From: Candidatus Thioglobus sp. NP1
GTDB taxonomy: Bacteria > Pseudomonadota > Gammaproteobacteria > PS1 > Pseudothioglobaceae
Direction of reading: 5' to 3'
DNA: 64,000 nucleotides
NCBI RefSeq assembly: GCF_003326015.1
Contig: NZ_CP023860.1
Span: 372,001-436,000 of the forward strand
Shown here one piece after another: positions 8,935 to 16,776 of this stretch (its first letter is position 1; each line of letters starts with the position of its first letter). The notes beneath the pieces are model-generated. The model had not been told where the DNA came from and made no database searches. It saw only the letters and a program-made list of their open reading frames with translations. Made by a program: the position numbers and the translations under genes.

Positions 8935-9471
8935 CTAGTAAGTTCCCAGTTTGTACTCATCCCAAACTTGTTGTGCAAGCGCACCAATATATTCATCAGA
9001 ATTCTCTAGAGCCTGTTTAATCCAAAACCTAGCCTCTAAGGTATTTTTAGCATCCCCTTTGCCAAGTAAGTACATCCTTCCAAGGTTATACTGAGACGGG
9101 GCATCACCCTGCTCTGCAGCTTTCATAAACCAACTGAAAGCAAGCTTATCATTTTGTGCAGCACCTTGCCCCCTGAGATAAAGATTGGCTAGGTTATATT
9201 GAGCATTAACATTGTCCTGTTCAGCAGATTTTTTATACCACTCAATTGCCATCTTAAAATCTTGGGCTGTTCCTTTACCATTTGCATGCATCCATCCAAG
9301 GTTATATTGTGCTCTGGCATTTCCATCTCCAGCCACTAAAGTCCATTCAAGAACAGCATTTTCATAGTCACCACTAGCATATGCTCTCTGCCCATCTATG
9401 TAATCAGCAAAGGCAGAAGTAAATAATGATATTGATAGAAGAAAAGCAACAAGAATTTTATTTTTTGACAT
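8935..9471 (-). CDS. Sel1-repeat (TPR-like) periplasmic protein
   Basis: The 178-residue protein has a signal peptide at residues 1-22 (ends SAFA) followed by four Sel1-like repeats of about 36 residues. Three carry the core AQYNLG or SQYNLG and a GKG/GQG turn (around residues 55-70, 91-106 and 127-142); the fourth is degenerate. Sel1 repeats form alpha-alpha superhelices that bind proteins, so this is probably a periplasmic scaffold of unknown partner. It is transcribed toward the sugar cluster and away from modA, and shares an upstream region with modA. Confidence 0.85.
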   Translation of the reverse strand: MSKNKILVAFLLSISLFTSAFADYIDGQRAYASGDYENAVLEWTLVAGDGNARAQYNLGWMHANGKGTAQDFKMAIEWYKKSAEQDNVNAQYNLANLYLRGQGAAQNDKLAFSWFMKAAEQGDAPSQYNLGRMYLLGKGDAKNTLEARFWIKQALENSDEYIGALAQQVWDEYKLGTY

Positions 9472-9518
9472 ATTTTTCCTTTAATTATTTTGTATAACAA
9501 TATTAGAGTTATATTTAT

Positions 9519-9551
9519 GCGATATATTAACATACTTGGTGTTAAATATGC
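9519..9551. promoter_or_regulatory. Candidate operator palindrome upstream of modA
   Basis: GCGATATATTAACA (9519-9532) and TGTTAAATATGC (9540-9551) form a near-perfect inverted repeat around a 7-base spacer. Its size and position recall ModE-type operators of molybdate transport operons, but it lies about 105 bases before modA in the gap shared with the Sel1 gene, and the match to the ModE consensus is only approximate. It may instead serve the divergent gene. A weak promoter (TTGATT 9587, TAATAA 9609) lies between it and modA. Confidence 0.4.
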
Positions 9552-9656
9552 AGGTTTGAAAAGACCTTGATTTATTAATTATTAGCTTGATTCACTATAG
9601 AATAGATTTAATAAATTTAATGTAAATTTTTTTTATTTTTTTATTTTTTATATGCC

Positions 9657-10436
9657 ATGTTAGAAATAAAAAACAAAATTCTTACTCTATTAATTATCTT
9701 ATTTGGTTTTTCTGGATTTGGATCGACTCAAGTTTTTGCAGAGGAACTTCGAGTTGCAGTAGCTAGTAACTTTTATCCAACAATGAAAAAAATTATAGAT
9801 CTTTATGAGTTAAAAAAAACTAATTCAAACAATTCTCATAAAGTCATACTTATTTCTGGGTCATCAGGTAAACATTTTGCACAGATTATAAATGGCGCCC
9901 CTTTTGATATATTTTTTTCTGCTGATGAAGAGAAACCAAGATTGCTAGAAAAACAAGGAAAGGTAGAGCCTGATTCAAGATTTACATATGCAAAAGGCAA
10001 GTTAGTACTTTGGAGTCCAAGGAATGACTTTGTCGATTCAAGTGGTGAGATTCTTAAGCAAGATGATTTTAAATTTTTGGCTATTGCTAATCCAAAAATT
10101 GCACCTTATGGAAAATCTGCAGAAGAAACTTTGAAATCGCTAAAGCTTTGGAAAAAAATGCAAAAAAAGATAGTAAGAGGTGAAAATATTGGTCAGACTT
10201 TTCAGTTTGTTAGAAGTGGTAACGCCCAACTAGGCTTTGTTGCCTATTCGCAGATTATAGGATCTGATAATATTATTGATGGTTCATTTTGGGAGATCCC
10301 GGAGTCTATTTATACTCCAATCAATCAGCAAGCAGTCTTACTAAAAGCGAGCAATGCTGGTAAAGATTTTTTATCATTTATTCAAAGTGATGAATCTTTA
10401 AGTATTATTTTAAAATCAGGTTATGCTTTACCATAA
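9657..10436 (+). CDS. modA: Molybdate ABC transporter substrate-binding protein
   Basis: This 259-residue periplasmic binding protein captures molybdate (and usually tungstate). The signal peptide spans about residues 1-28 (ends VFAEE). The mature start LRVAVASNFYPTMKKI, the ligand-loop GSSGKHFAQIINGAPFDIFFSADE and the late GFVAYSQI follow the ModA pattern, with Ser/Thr and backbone NH donors rather than charged ligands. It is the first gene of modABC with no gaps between genes. The molybdenum user in this window is the formate dehydrogenase about 16 kb downstream. The start ATG has only a weak ribosome site in a T-rich leader. Confidence 0.9.
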   Translation: MLEIKNKILTLLIILFGFSGFGSTQVFAEELRVAVASNFYPTMKKIIDLYELKKTNSNNSHKVILISGSSGKHFAQIINGAPFDIFFSADEEKPRLLEKQGKVEPDSRFTYAKGKLVLWSPRNDFVDSSGEILKQDDFKFLAIANPKIAPYGKSAEETLKSLKLWKKMQKKIVRGENIGQTFQFVRSGNAQLGFVAYSQIIGSDNIIDGSFWEIPESIYTPINQQAVLLKASNAGKDFLSFIQSDESLSIILKSGYALP

Positions 10437-11122
10437 TGTTAAATGAAGTTGATCTAAATGCTATTTTAGTTACCATTAAATTGGCAACTATAAGTACCCT
10501 AATTCTCTTACTGATAGGTACGCCAATTGCCTGGTGGCTGTCAAAAACTAAGTTTAAATTTAAAGCAGTATTTGAGGCAATAATAGCTCTACCATTGGTT
10601 TTGCCTCCAACAGTTTTAGGTTTTTATCTTTTAATTACTCTCGGTTCAAATGGACCTGTTGGGAAGTTTTTAGAATCTATCGGGGGCTCTTCCTTGGCTT
10701 TTACTTTTAGTGGCCTTGTTATTGGATCAGTAATTTACTCGATGCCTTTTGTAGTTCAACCACTTCAAAATTCTTTTAGTTCTATTGGTAGAAGGCCTTT
10801 GGAGATTGCAGCCACTTTAGGCGCATCCCCTATAGATCGTTTTTTTACTGTTGCAGTTCCACTAGCTCGCTCTGGTTTCATAACTGCAGGTGTTTTAGGA
10901 TTTGCTCATACAGTTGGAGAGTTTGGCGTTGTTTTAATGATTGGTGGAAATATTCCAGGAGAAACAGGGGTAATTTCTATAGCAATATATGATCATGTAG
11001 AGGCTATGGAGTATGGTCAAGCACATTGGTTAGCAGGTGGTTTATTGATACTTTCTTTTCTAATGTTGATGATGGTTTATATTTTTAATCGCCGTTTTTC
11101 AATTATGAGGAATAGTGATTAG
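10436..11122 (+). CDS. modB: Molybdate ABC transporter permease
   Basis: This 228-residue inner-membrane protein has about five hydrophobic helices. The permease EAA-like loop is read as LEIAATLGASPIDRFFTVAVP (split by the family Gly), followed by HTVGEFGVVLMIGGNIPGET, a stretch strongly typical of ModB. It overlaps modA by one base (TAATG) and modC by one base (TAGTG), showing translational coupling of the three subunits. Two copies would form the channel. Confidence 0.93.
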   Translation: MLNEVDLNAILVTIKLATISTLILLLIGTPIAWWLSKTKFKFKAVFEAIIALPLVLPPTVLGFYLLITLGSNGPVGKFLESIGGSSLAFTFSGLVIGSVIYSMPFVVQPLQNSFSSIGRRPLEIAATLGASPIDRFFTVAVPLARSGFITAGVLGFAHTVGEFGVVLMIGGNIPGETGVISIAIYDHVEAMEYGQAHWLAGGLLILSFLMLMMVYIFNRRFSIMRNSD

Positions 11123-12183
11123 TGATTGAATGTAATCTGAATATTAGATTAGGTAACTTTATGCTGGATACTAATTTTAGTATTCCAGATAAAGGCATTA
11201 CTGTCATTTTTGGAGCATCAGGTTCGGGAAAGACAACGCTTCTAAGGACCATAGCTGGGTTAGAGAAGACTGTAAGTGGATTTCTTAAAATTGGTGATGA
11301 AGTCTGGCAAGATGGAGTAGACTTTGTTCCTCCTCATCAACGATCAGTTGGTTATGTTTTTCAGGAGCAGGGTCTTTTTAATCATCTTGATGTAAGGGGT
11401 AATCTTGATTATGGGATTAAACGTTCATCAGCTGTTGATGATGTTTTTAGAGACTCAATATTAAATTTATTAGATATCAAACCTTTATTTAATAGAGCTA
11501 TTGAAGAACTTTCAGGTGGCGAGAAGCAACGGGTTTCAATTGCAAGAGCCCTTCTAATTAAACCTAATATTCTACTAATGGATGAACCTCTTTCCTCACT
11601 TGATTTAAAACGTAAAGAAGAAATCTTGCCTTACCTTGATGCACTTCATGATGAGTTGGATATCCCACTAATATATGTAACACACTCTCCTGATGAGGTA
11701 TCCAGATTAGCTGATTATCTTATTCTTATTGATAATGGTAAGGTTATTGGATCAGGCAAAATTGAAGATATATTAACAAGATTTGATTTACCAATTTCAC
11801 ATGGAGTAGGGGCTACTTCAATCATTGAGGCTAACATTGTTGGTCGAGATGAGAATTACGAGTTAATGCATCTTGATTTCTCAGGGGAGATATTTGTAGT
11901 TGCAGATAACCGCTCTGAAATTGGTCAAACAATTCGACTAAGGATTTCAGCTCGTGATGTAAGTCTTACAAAAGAAAGGCAAAGTAATACTAGTATATTA
12001 AATATATTTAAGGCAGTAGTTGATGATGTTGTGCCTGAAGGTAAATCTCAGGTTATGATTAGACTCAAAATAAAAGACAGTATTATTCTATCTTGTATTA
12101 CTCTTAAGTCAGCTGAAATGCTTAATATTAAAATTGGTTCAAAAGTTTATGCTCAAATAAAGAGTGTAGCTTTATTGTCTTAA
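11122..12183 (+). CDS. modC: Molybdate ABC transporter ATP-binding protein
   Basis: This is a 353-residue ATPase of the molybdate importer. Walker A is GASGSGKTT (about residues 31-39), the signature is LSGGEKQRVSIARALL, Walker B is ILLMDEPLSSLD and the switch His is in YVTHSPDEV. A C-terminal molybdate-type TOBE domain of about 65 residues (from about 285) matches the ModC length. The start is GTG at 11122, overlapping the modB stop. It ends facing an MFS transporter gene on the other strand. Confidence 0.93.
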   Translation: MIECNLNIRLGNFMLDTNFSIPDKGITVIFGASGSGKTTLLRTIAGLEKTVSGFLKIGDEVWQDGVDFVPPHQRSVGYVFQEQGLFNHLDVRGNLDYGIKRSSAVDDVFRDSILNLLDIKPLFNRAIEELSGGEKQRVSIARALLIKPNILLMDEPLSSLDLKRKEEILPYLDALHDELDIPLIYVTHSPDEVSRLADYLILIDNGKVIGSGKIEDILTRFDLPISHGVGATSIIEANIVGRDENYELMHLDFSGEIFVVADNRSEIGQTIRLRISARDVSLTKERQSNTSILNIFKAVVDDVVPEGKSQVMIRLKIKDSIILSCITLKSAEMLNIKIGSKVYAQIKSVALLS

Positions 12184-12200
12184 GATTTTTTTTTGAGCTT

Positions 12201-13421
12201 TTAATGCACTTCAGTGGCCATTCTTAATCTTTTTATTGGACGCTCATCGATAAAGACATGAATTATTGCAGTAATAGCTGCAATAATAGCTGCCCACCAC
12301 CATACTTGATTATATGATCCGGTTGTATCAAAAAGGTATCCTCCAAGCCATACACCAGTAAATGATCCTATCTGATGATTAAGAAATACAATACCATAAA
12401 GGGTCCCCATAAACCTTAAGCCGAACATCTGAGCTACTAATCCTGAGGTAGGTGGAACTGTAGCAAGCCAGAGTAATCCAGTTGCAAAAGAGAATGCATA
12501 AATTGTTAGTGTTGAGATTGGAATAATAAGAAATAAAACTATAACAATGGACCTAGCTGCATAAATAAACGTAAGTATCCATTTTTTTGAGTAAATACCA
12601 GAAAGATGACCAGAAACTAAAGATCCTACAATATTACATAGACCAATAATTGATAAGCTTATCGCTGCAATAGAACTATCAAAGCCTTTATCTGCTAGGT
12701 AAGAGGGCATGTGAACAGTAATAAATGCTAGTTGAAATCCACAAACAAAGAATCCTGCAATTAGAAGCCAGTAATGAATATGGTTTGATGCTTCACTTAG
12801 TGCTTCTTTAAGGTTTTGAGCTGGTTCATTGTCAATATTAATATTACTTTTAGCGTCACCCCTAAATACAGGAGCAAAAAGAATCATTGATAGAGCACCA
12901 ACCGCCATAATTATAAGTGCAATTTGCCAGCCATAAGCAACAAGAAATTCCCTGGCTACAGGTATAAAAAAGAATTGTCCAGCAGAACCAGCAGCAGTTC
13001 CAACACCAAGAGCAAAGGCTCTTCTTTCAGGCCTAACCATTCTTGCCATAGCTGGAAGAACAACACCTAATCCTGTACCTGCAATTCCCATCCCTATTAG
13101 TATTCCAGCTCCTATGTGAAGACTGATGAAGCTATCAGCAGTAGCTGTAACATAAAGTCCTAGAGAATAGAGAATAGAACCAACAACTATAACTCTTGTA
13201 GTCCCAAACTTATCTGCAAAGGCTCCAGCCAATGGTTGAGATAATCCCCACAATAGATTTTGAAGTGCCAAAGAGAATGCAAAAATTTCCCGTCCATATC
13301 CAAATGTTTCTGAAACAGGTTTTAAGAATAGACCAAGTGAAGATCTAAATCCAAAATTAATAGCTAGAAGAACGCAAGCTAGAATGATAGCAATACTGAA
13401 TAATTTTCTATATTGTTGCAT
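12201..13421 (-). CDS. MFS transporter
   Basis: This is a 406-residue major facilitator with about 12 hydrophobic helices. The loop 2-3 motif is read as GAFADKFGTTRVIVVG (about residues 66-81), a clear MFS motif A, and the N-terminus FGFRSSLGLFLKPVSETFGYGREIFAF resembles MFS carriers of monocarboxylates and other small organic acids. It is convergent with modC and divergent from the glutamine amidotransferase gene, so it is likely transcribed alone. Substrate and direction of transport cannot be read from the sequence. Confidence 0.82.
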   Translation of the reverse strand: MQQYRKLFSIAIILACVLLAINFGFRSSLGLFLKPVSETFGYGREIFAFSLALQNLLWGLSQPLAGAFADKFGTTRVIVVGSILYSLGLYVTATADSFISLHIGAGILIGMGIAGTGLGVVLPAMARMVRPERRAFALGVGTAAGSAGQFFFIPVAREFLVAYGWQIALIIMAVGALSMILFAPVFRGDAKSNINIDNEPAQNLKEALSEASNHIHYWLLIAGFFVCGFQLAFITVHMPSYLADKGFDSSIAAISLSIIGLCNIVGSLVSGHLSGIYSKKWILTFIYAARSIVIVLFLIIPISTLTIYAFSFATGLLWLATVPPTSGLVAQMFGLRFMGTLYGIVFLNHQIGSFTGVWLGGYLFDTTGSYNQVWWWAAIIAAITAIIHVFIDERPIKRLRMATEVH

Positions 13422-13465
13422 TTTTATATTAACTTTAAAACTATCGACAGTATAACCATAATTAT

Positions 13466-13494
13466 TTGACGGGCTCCTATATTAGTATTAATAT
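13466..13494 (+). promoter_or_regulatory. Sigma-70-like promoter for amidotransferase gene
   Basis: TTGACG (13466-13471), a 17-base spacer and TAATAT (13489-13494) give good core-promoter spacing, with the start of transcription expected near 13501 and the GTG start codon at 13533. Confidence 0.6.
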
Positions 13495-13532
13495 AACCTT
13501 ATAAATGTTAATATTAAGTTAGGAGTTAAGAG

Positions 13533-14246
13533 GTGCGAATACTTGTTTTTCAACACGTTGATTGTGAACATCCAGGCTCACTCAGAAAGTTCTTGGCTGA
13601 TGATGGGGTTGAGTGGGATGCTATTTATTTGCATCGAGGTGATAAGATTCCTAGTTTCGATAATTATGATGCACTCTGGGTTATGGGAGGCCCAATGGAT
13701 GTTTGGGATGTTGAGGAGTATCCATGGCTTATTGATGAAAAAGCAGCAATTAGAGAATGGGTAAGTGATCTAAGAAAACCATACTTAGGTCTTTGTCTTG
13801 GCCACCAGTTACTTGCAGATGCCCTTGGGGGTACATGTGGACCCCAGAAAATACCAGAAATTGGTGTACTTGAAATTGAACTTACTGAAGCAGGAAAACA
13901 AGATCCACTTCTTAAAGGAACAGCCCATTCTCAGAAGTGCCTTCAGTGGCACTCAGTAAAAGTTGCTCAGGCTCCAGAGGGAGCAGTTATCTTAGCTAAG
14001 TCAGATGTATGCTCAGTTCAGGCAATGAGAATTGGAGAAAATGCTTGGTCAATGCAATATCATGTTGAGATTGAGCCAGATACAGTAGATAATTGGGGGG
14101 CAATTCCCGAGTATGCTGAGGCACTTACAAATACACTAGGAAATGATGCATTATTAGGTCTTAAAAAAAATACAGATAAAAATATGAATCAATGTCTGAG
14201 TTGTGCCAAACAAATTTATGAAAACTTTATGCATTCTTTCGTTTAA
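13533..14246 (+). CDS. Class I glutamine amidotransferase (GMP synthase-like domain)
   Basis: This 237-residue stand-alone GATase1 protein has the nucleophile elbow GLCLGHQLL (Cys about residue 87) and a catalytic His-Glu in QYHVEIEPD (about residues 174-181), so the triad looks complete. Such proteins hydrolyse glutamine or gamma-glutamyl compounds; some act on gamma-glutamylated amines. The start is GTG at 13533 behind AGGAGTTAAGAGG. It is a single gene between an MFS transporter and the corrinoid operon, with its own promoter. A role with amine catabolism next door is possible but unsupported. Confidence 0.82.
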   Translation: MRILVFQHVDCEHPGSLRKFLADDGVEWDAIYLHRGDKIPSFDNYDALWVMGGPMDVWDVEEYPWLIDEKAAIREWVSDLRKPYLGLCLGHQLLADALGGTCGPQKIPEIGVLEIELTEAGKQDPLLKGTAHSQKCLQWHSVKVAQAPEGAVILAKSDVCSVQAMRIGENAWSMQYHVEIEPDTVDNWGAIPEYAEALTNTLGNDALLGLKKNTDKNMNQCLSCAKQIYENFMHSFV

Positions 14247-14340
14247 TTGCCTATAAAGGTTTTGTTATTTATGCCATTTTTTTAAAAAATATATAGCTCT
14301 AAACACCATTACTCTAAAGGGAAATCGGTTCTAAAAAGTC

Positions 14341-14353
14341 ATACAAATTGTAT
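14341..14353. promoter_or_regulatory. Perfect short palindrome upstream of corrinoid operon
   Basis: ATACAA-A-TTGTAT is a perfect 6-1-6 inverted repeat, 27 bases before the -35 box of the predicted promoter. Position and symmetry fit a dimeric regulator site, but in AT-rich DNA a repeat this short can arise by chance. Confidence 0.3.
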
Positions 14354-14380
14354 AAATTTTTTCAAATGTAAATTTAATGA

Positions 14381-14409
14381 TTGACACCGAAAATAAATCA
14401 AGGTATCTT
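14381..14409 (+). promoter_or_regulatory. Sigma-70-like promoter of the corrinoid/methyltransferase operon
   Basis: A perfect TTGACA (14381-14386), a 17-base spacer and TATCTT (14404-14409) lie 48 bases before the corrinoid-protein start. The same bases also include a terminator-like pairing, CCGAAA (14387-14392) with TTTCGG (14408-14413) before five T, which could instead end transcripts coming from upstream. Confidence 0.6.
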
Positions 14410-14456
14410 TCGGGTTTTTAGTAGCCTAAATTACAAATTTTTTTGAAGGAATTATC

Positions 14457-15161
14457 ATGAGTGAAGAAGAAGATTTTGATTTAAATGATTTAGATGATAA
14501 AGAGCTTGTAGAACAAATTCAAGATGACCTTTATGATGGTCTAGATGCAGAGGTTACTGAAGGCACTAATATACTCCTTAATCGTGGTTGGGATGCAAAT
14601 GATGTATTGGGTGAGGCACTAGTTGGTGGTATGAAAATCGTAGGTGTGGATTTCCGTGATGGTATTTTATTCGTCCCAGAGGTTTTGAAGTGTGCTGGCG
14701 CGATGAAGGGTGGTATGAAAATCTTAAGACCTATTCTGGCTGAATCAGCTGAAGACACTTCTTTAGGTAAGTTTGTAATTGGAACTGTTAAAGGTGACAT
14801 TCATGATATTGGTAAAAACCTAGTTGCAATGATGTGTGAAGGTGCAGGTTTTGAGGTTATTAATTTAGGTATTAATAATCCAGTTGAAAACTATCTTGAA
14901 GCTATTGATGAGCATGAACCTGTTATTGTGGGTATGTCTGCACTTTTAACGACAACTATGCCTTATATGGGTGTTGTTGTTGAAGAGATGGAAAAAAGAG
15001 GTATGCGTAAAGATACACATATAATGTGTGGAGGTGCTCCTCTGAATCAAGAATTTGCAGATTCAATTGGTGTTCCTGCCTATGGACGTGACGCTGCTCG
15101 AAGTGCTGAAATGGCTGAAGAGTACGTACGTGGTATGGATAAAAAGCGTGGTCATCGATAA
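14457..15161 (+). CDS. Corrinoid (B12-binding) protein, MttC/MtbC family
   Basis: This 234-residue methyl carrier has an N-terminal helical cap (about 15-100) and a Rossmann-like B12 domain with the base-off signature GDIHDIGKNL (about 113-122), where His116 is the expected lower cobalt ligand, followed by GMSALLTTTMPYM and a final GGAPL. It would accept a methyl group from the MttB-family enzyme encoded by the operon's last gene and pass it to tetrahydrofolate. The N-terminus is strikingly acidic (about half of the first 27 residues are Asp or Glu). It is first in the operon, with GAAGGAA before the ATG. Confidence 0.92.
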   Translation: MSEEEDFDLNDLDDKELVEQIQDDLYDGLDAEVTEGTNILLNRGWDANDVLGEALVGGMKIVGVDFRDGILFVPEVLKCAGAMKGGMKILRPILAESAEDTSLGKFVIGTVKGDIHDIGKNLVAMMCEGAGFEVINLGINNPVENYLEAIDEHEPVIVGMSALLTTTMPYMGVVVEEMEKRGMRKDTHIMCGGAPLNQEFADSIGVPAYGRDAARSAEMAEEYVRGMDKKRGHR

Positions 15162-15780
15162 GAAAAATTCAGATAAAGCTAAAAAAAGATTAGTTTTAGG
15201 CTGCGGTGCACTAGTATATGACCTTCTTAGATTAATAAAACAAAACCCCACTTTATCAGAAAAAGTTAATTTGCAGTGTTTACCAGCAAGTTGGCATAAC
15301 TCACCCCAATTAATAGCACCAGGAGTTGAAGATTACTTATCTGAGAATGCACATCTTTATGAGGATATTTATATCGCCTATGCTGATTGTGGAACAGGGG
15401 GTGCTCTTGATAGAGTGATAGAGAAATATGACGCAAAGCGAATTGATGGAGCTCATTGCTACGAATTTTTTGCTGGCTCTGAGGTTTTTGAACAGTTATC
15501 AGAAGAAGAGTTAGGGACTTTTTATTTAACAGATTATCTAGTTAAAAACTTTCATAGAATTATGATTAAAGGTCTAGGTCTTGATAAACATCCTGAGCTT
15601 TTTGAAGTTTACTTTGAGCATTATAAAAAACTGGTATATTTAGCGCAAACTGAAAATGAGCAATGGCAAAAAGACGCTAAGCAGTATGCCAAGGATTTTG
15701 GTTTTGATTATGAATATAGACTTGTAGGAACAGGGGATCTAAATTCAGTTTTTGATGAAATAGATATTCAATCTTTATAA
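15148..15780 (+). CDS. DUF1638 family protein
   Basis: This is a roughly 210-residue protein of the DUF1638 family, which often accompanies corrinoid-dependent methylamine or betaine methyltransferases and has no firmly established function. The family-like start is KKRLVLGCGALVYDLLRL; Cys residues lie in GCGAL, LQCLPA, YADCGTGGA and GAHCYEFFAG and could bind metal or a corrinoid. I choose GTG 15148 (GTG 15130 is an alternative) because the conserved region starts shortly after it and both overlap the end of the corrinoid gene; a longer frame from 15055 would overlap by over 100 bases. The position suggests a chaperone or accessory to the corrinoid protein. Confidence 0.75.
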   Translation: MVIDKKNSDKAKKRLVLGCGALVYDLLRLIKQNPTLSEKVNLQCLPASWHNSPQLIAPGVEDYLSENAHLYEDIYIAYADCGTGGALDRVIEKYDAKRIDGAHCYEFFAGSEVFEQLSEEELGTFYLTDYLVKNFHRIMIKGLGLDKHPELFEVYFEHYKKLVYLAQTENEQWQKDAKQYAKDFGFDYEYRLVGTGDLNSVFDEIDIQSL

Positions 15781-15856
15781 ATTTAATAATAGATTAAAAG
15801 TAAAAATATGTTCAAAATATTTATTAAAAAAATAGCAACTTATTGGAACTAAAGAA

Positions 15857-16759
15857 ATGTCATTACTAAACCCATTTGCAGCAGCTAAAGAAGATACAAA
15901 AGTTAGTAATGAACTTAAGGATTTTCTGACTGATTTTTCCATTGAAGTTATGCCTCGCACCTCTGCAAAAATTGAAAGCTTTACAGAAATTCTTCCAAAA
16001 AATACCAGAGTATATATTGCCCACATTGAGGGTGTACCAATTGAAGAGATGGTGCAAACAGCGAAACGAATAAGTAGTGAAGGATTTGCAGTAATGCCTC
16101 ATTTTCCAGCTCGTATAATCAAAAATAAAAATATCCTAGAACAGTGGATAAAAATGTATCAAGATGAGGCAGGAGTTGATCAAGCTTTACTTTTGGCAGG
16201 AGGAGTAGTCTCACCTCATGGAGATTTTAAAAATTCGATGCAGTTGGTTGAAACAGAACTTTTTGAAAAATATAATTTTAAAAACCTTCACTTTGCTGGT
16301 CATCCTGAGGGTAATAAAGATATTGATTATGACGGCTCAACTAAAAATATTGATGAAGCTTTGATATGGAAACAAAGTTATAGTGAGCGCTCTGATATTG
16401 ATCTAGCAATAACAACACAGTTTTGTTTTGAGGCAGATCCAGTAATTCAGTGGGCGAATTCGCTGATCGAAAATGGCATTAATATTCCTATACACATTGG
16501 AGTAGCTGGACCTGCAAAACTGCAAACTTTAATAAAGTTTTCAATTGCTTGTGGAGTTGGCCCTTCTTTAAGAGTTCTCCAAAAAAGAGCAAAAGATATA
16601 AAAAAATTATTATTACCGTTTGAACCAAATGACTTTTTAGAAACTTTAGCGCTACATAAAAAAACAAATCCAAGCTTTAATATAACTAATATTCACTTTT
16701 TTCCTTTAGGTGGAATAAATACCAATGCGACTTGGATTAATAATGCAAAAAATAATTAA
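15857..16759 (+). CDS. Methylenetetrahydrofolate reductase-like protein
   Basis: This 300-residue protein resembles a divergent MetF (MTHFR) flavoprotein barrel. FSIEVMPRTSAKIESF matches the SxEFFPP strand at the MTHFR start, LLLAGG the usual LRGD/LxGD stretch, FAGHPEGNKD the AGYPEGH motif, ITTQFCFEADPV the TQLFFD motif and IHFFPLGG the late HFYTLN region. In this operon it would run in the oxidative direction, methyl-THF to methylene-THF, after methyl transfer from the corrinoid protein. The altered motifs suggest a subfamily distinct from biosynthetic MetF. A 76-base gap and a weak ribosome site precede the ATG. Confidence 0.78.
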   Translation: MSLLNPFAAAKEDTKVSNELKDFLTDFSIEVMPRTSAKIESFTEILPKNTRVYIAHIEGVPIEEMVQTAKRISSEGFAVMPHFPARIIKNKNILEQWIKMYQDEAGVDQALLLAGGVVSPHGDFKNSMQLVETELFEKYNFKNLHFAGHPEGNKDIDYDGSTKNIDEALIWKQSYSERSDIDLAITTQFCFEADPVIQWANSLIENGINIPIHIGVAGPAKLQTLIKFSIACGVGPSLRVLQKRAKDIKKLLLPFEPNDFLETLALHKKTNPSFNITNIHFFPLGGINTNATWINNAKNN

Positions 16760-16776
16760 CAATAGGAGTAAGTAAA

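Noticed and set aside
15055-15147. Longer N-terminus for the DUF1638 gene
   Set aside because: It would overlap the conserved end of the corrinoid-protein gene by over 100 bases; the family homology starts after 15148.
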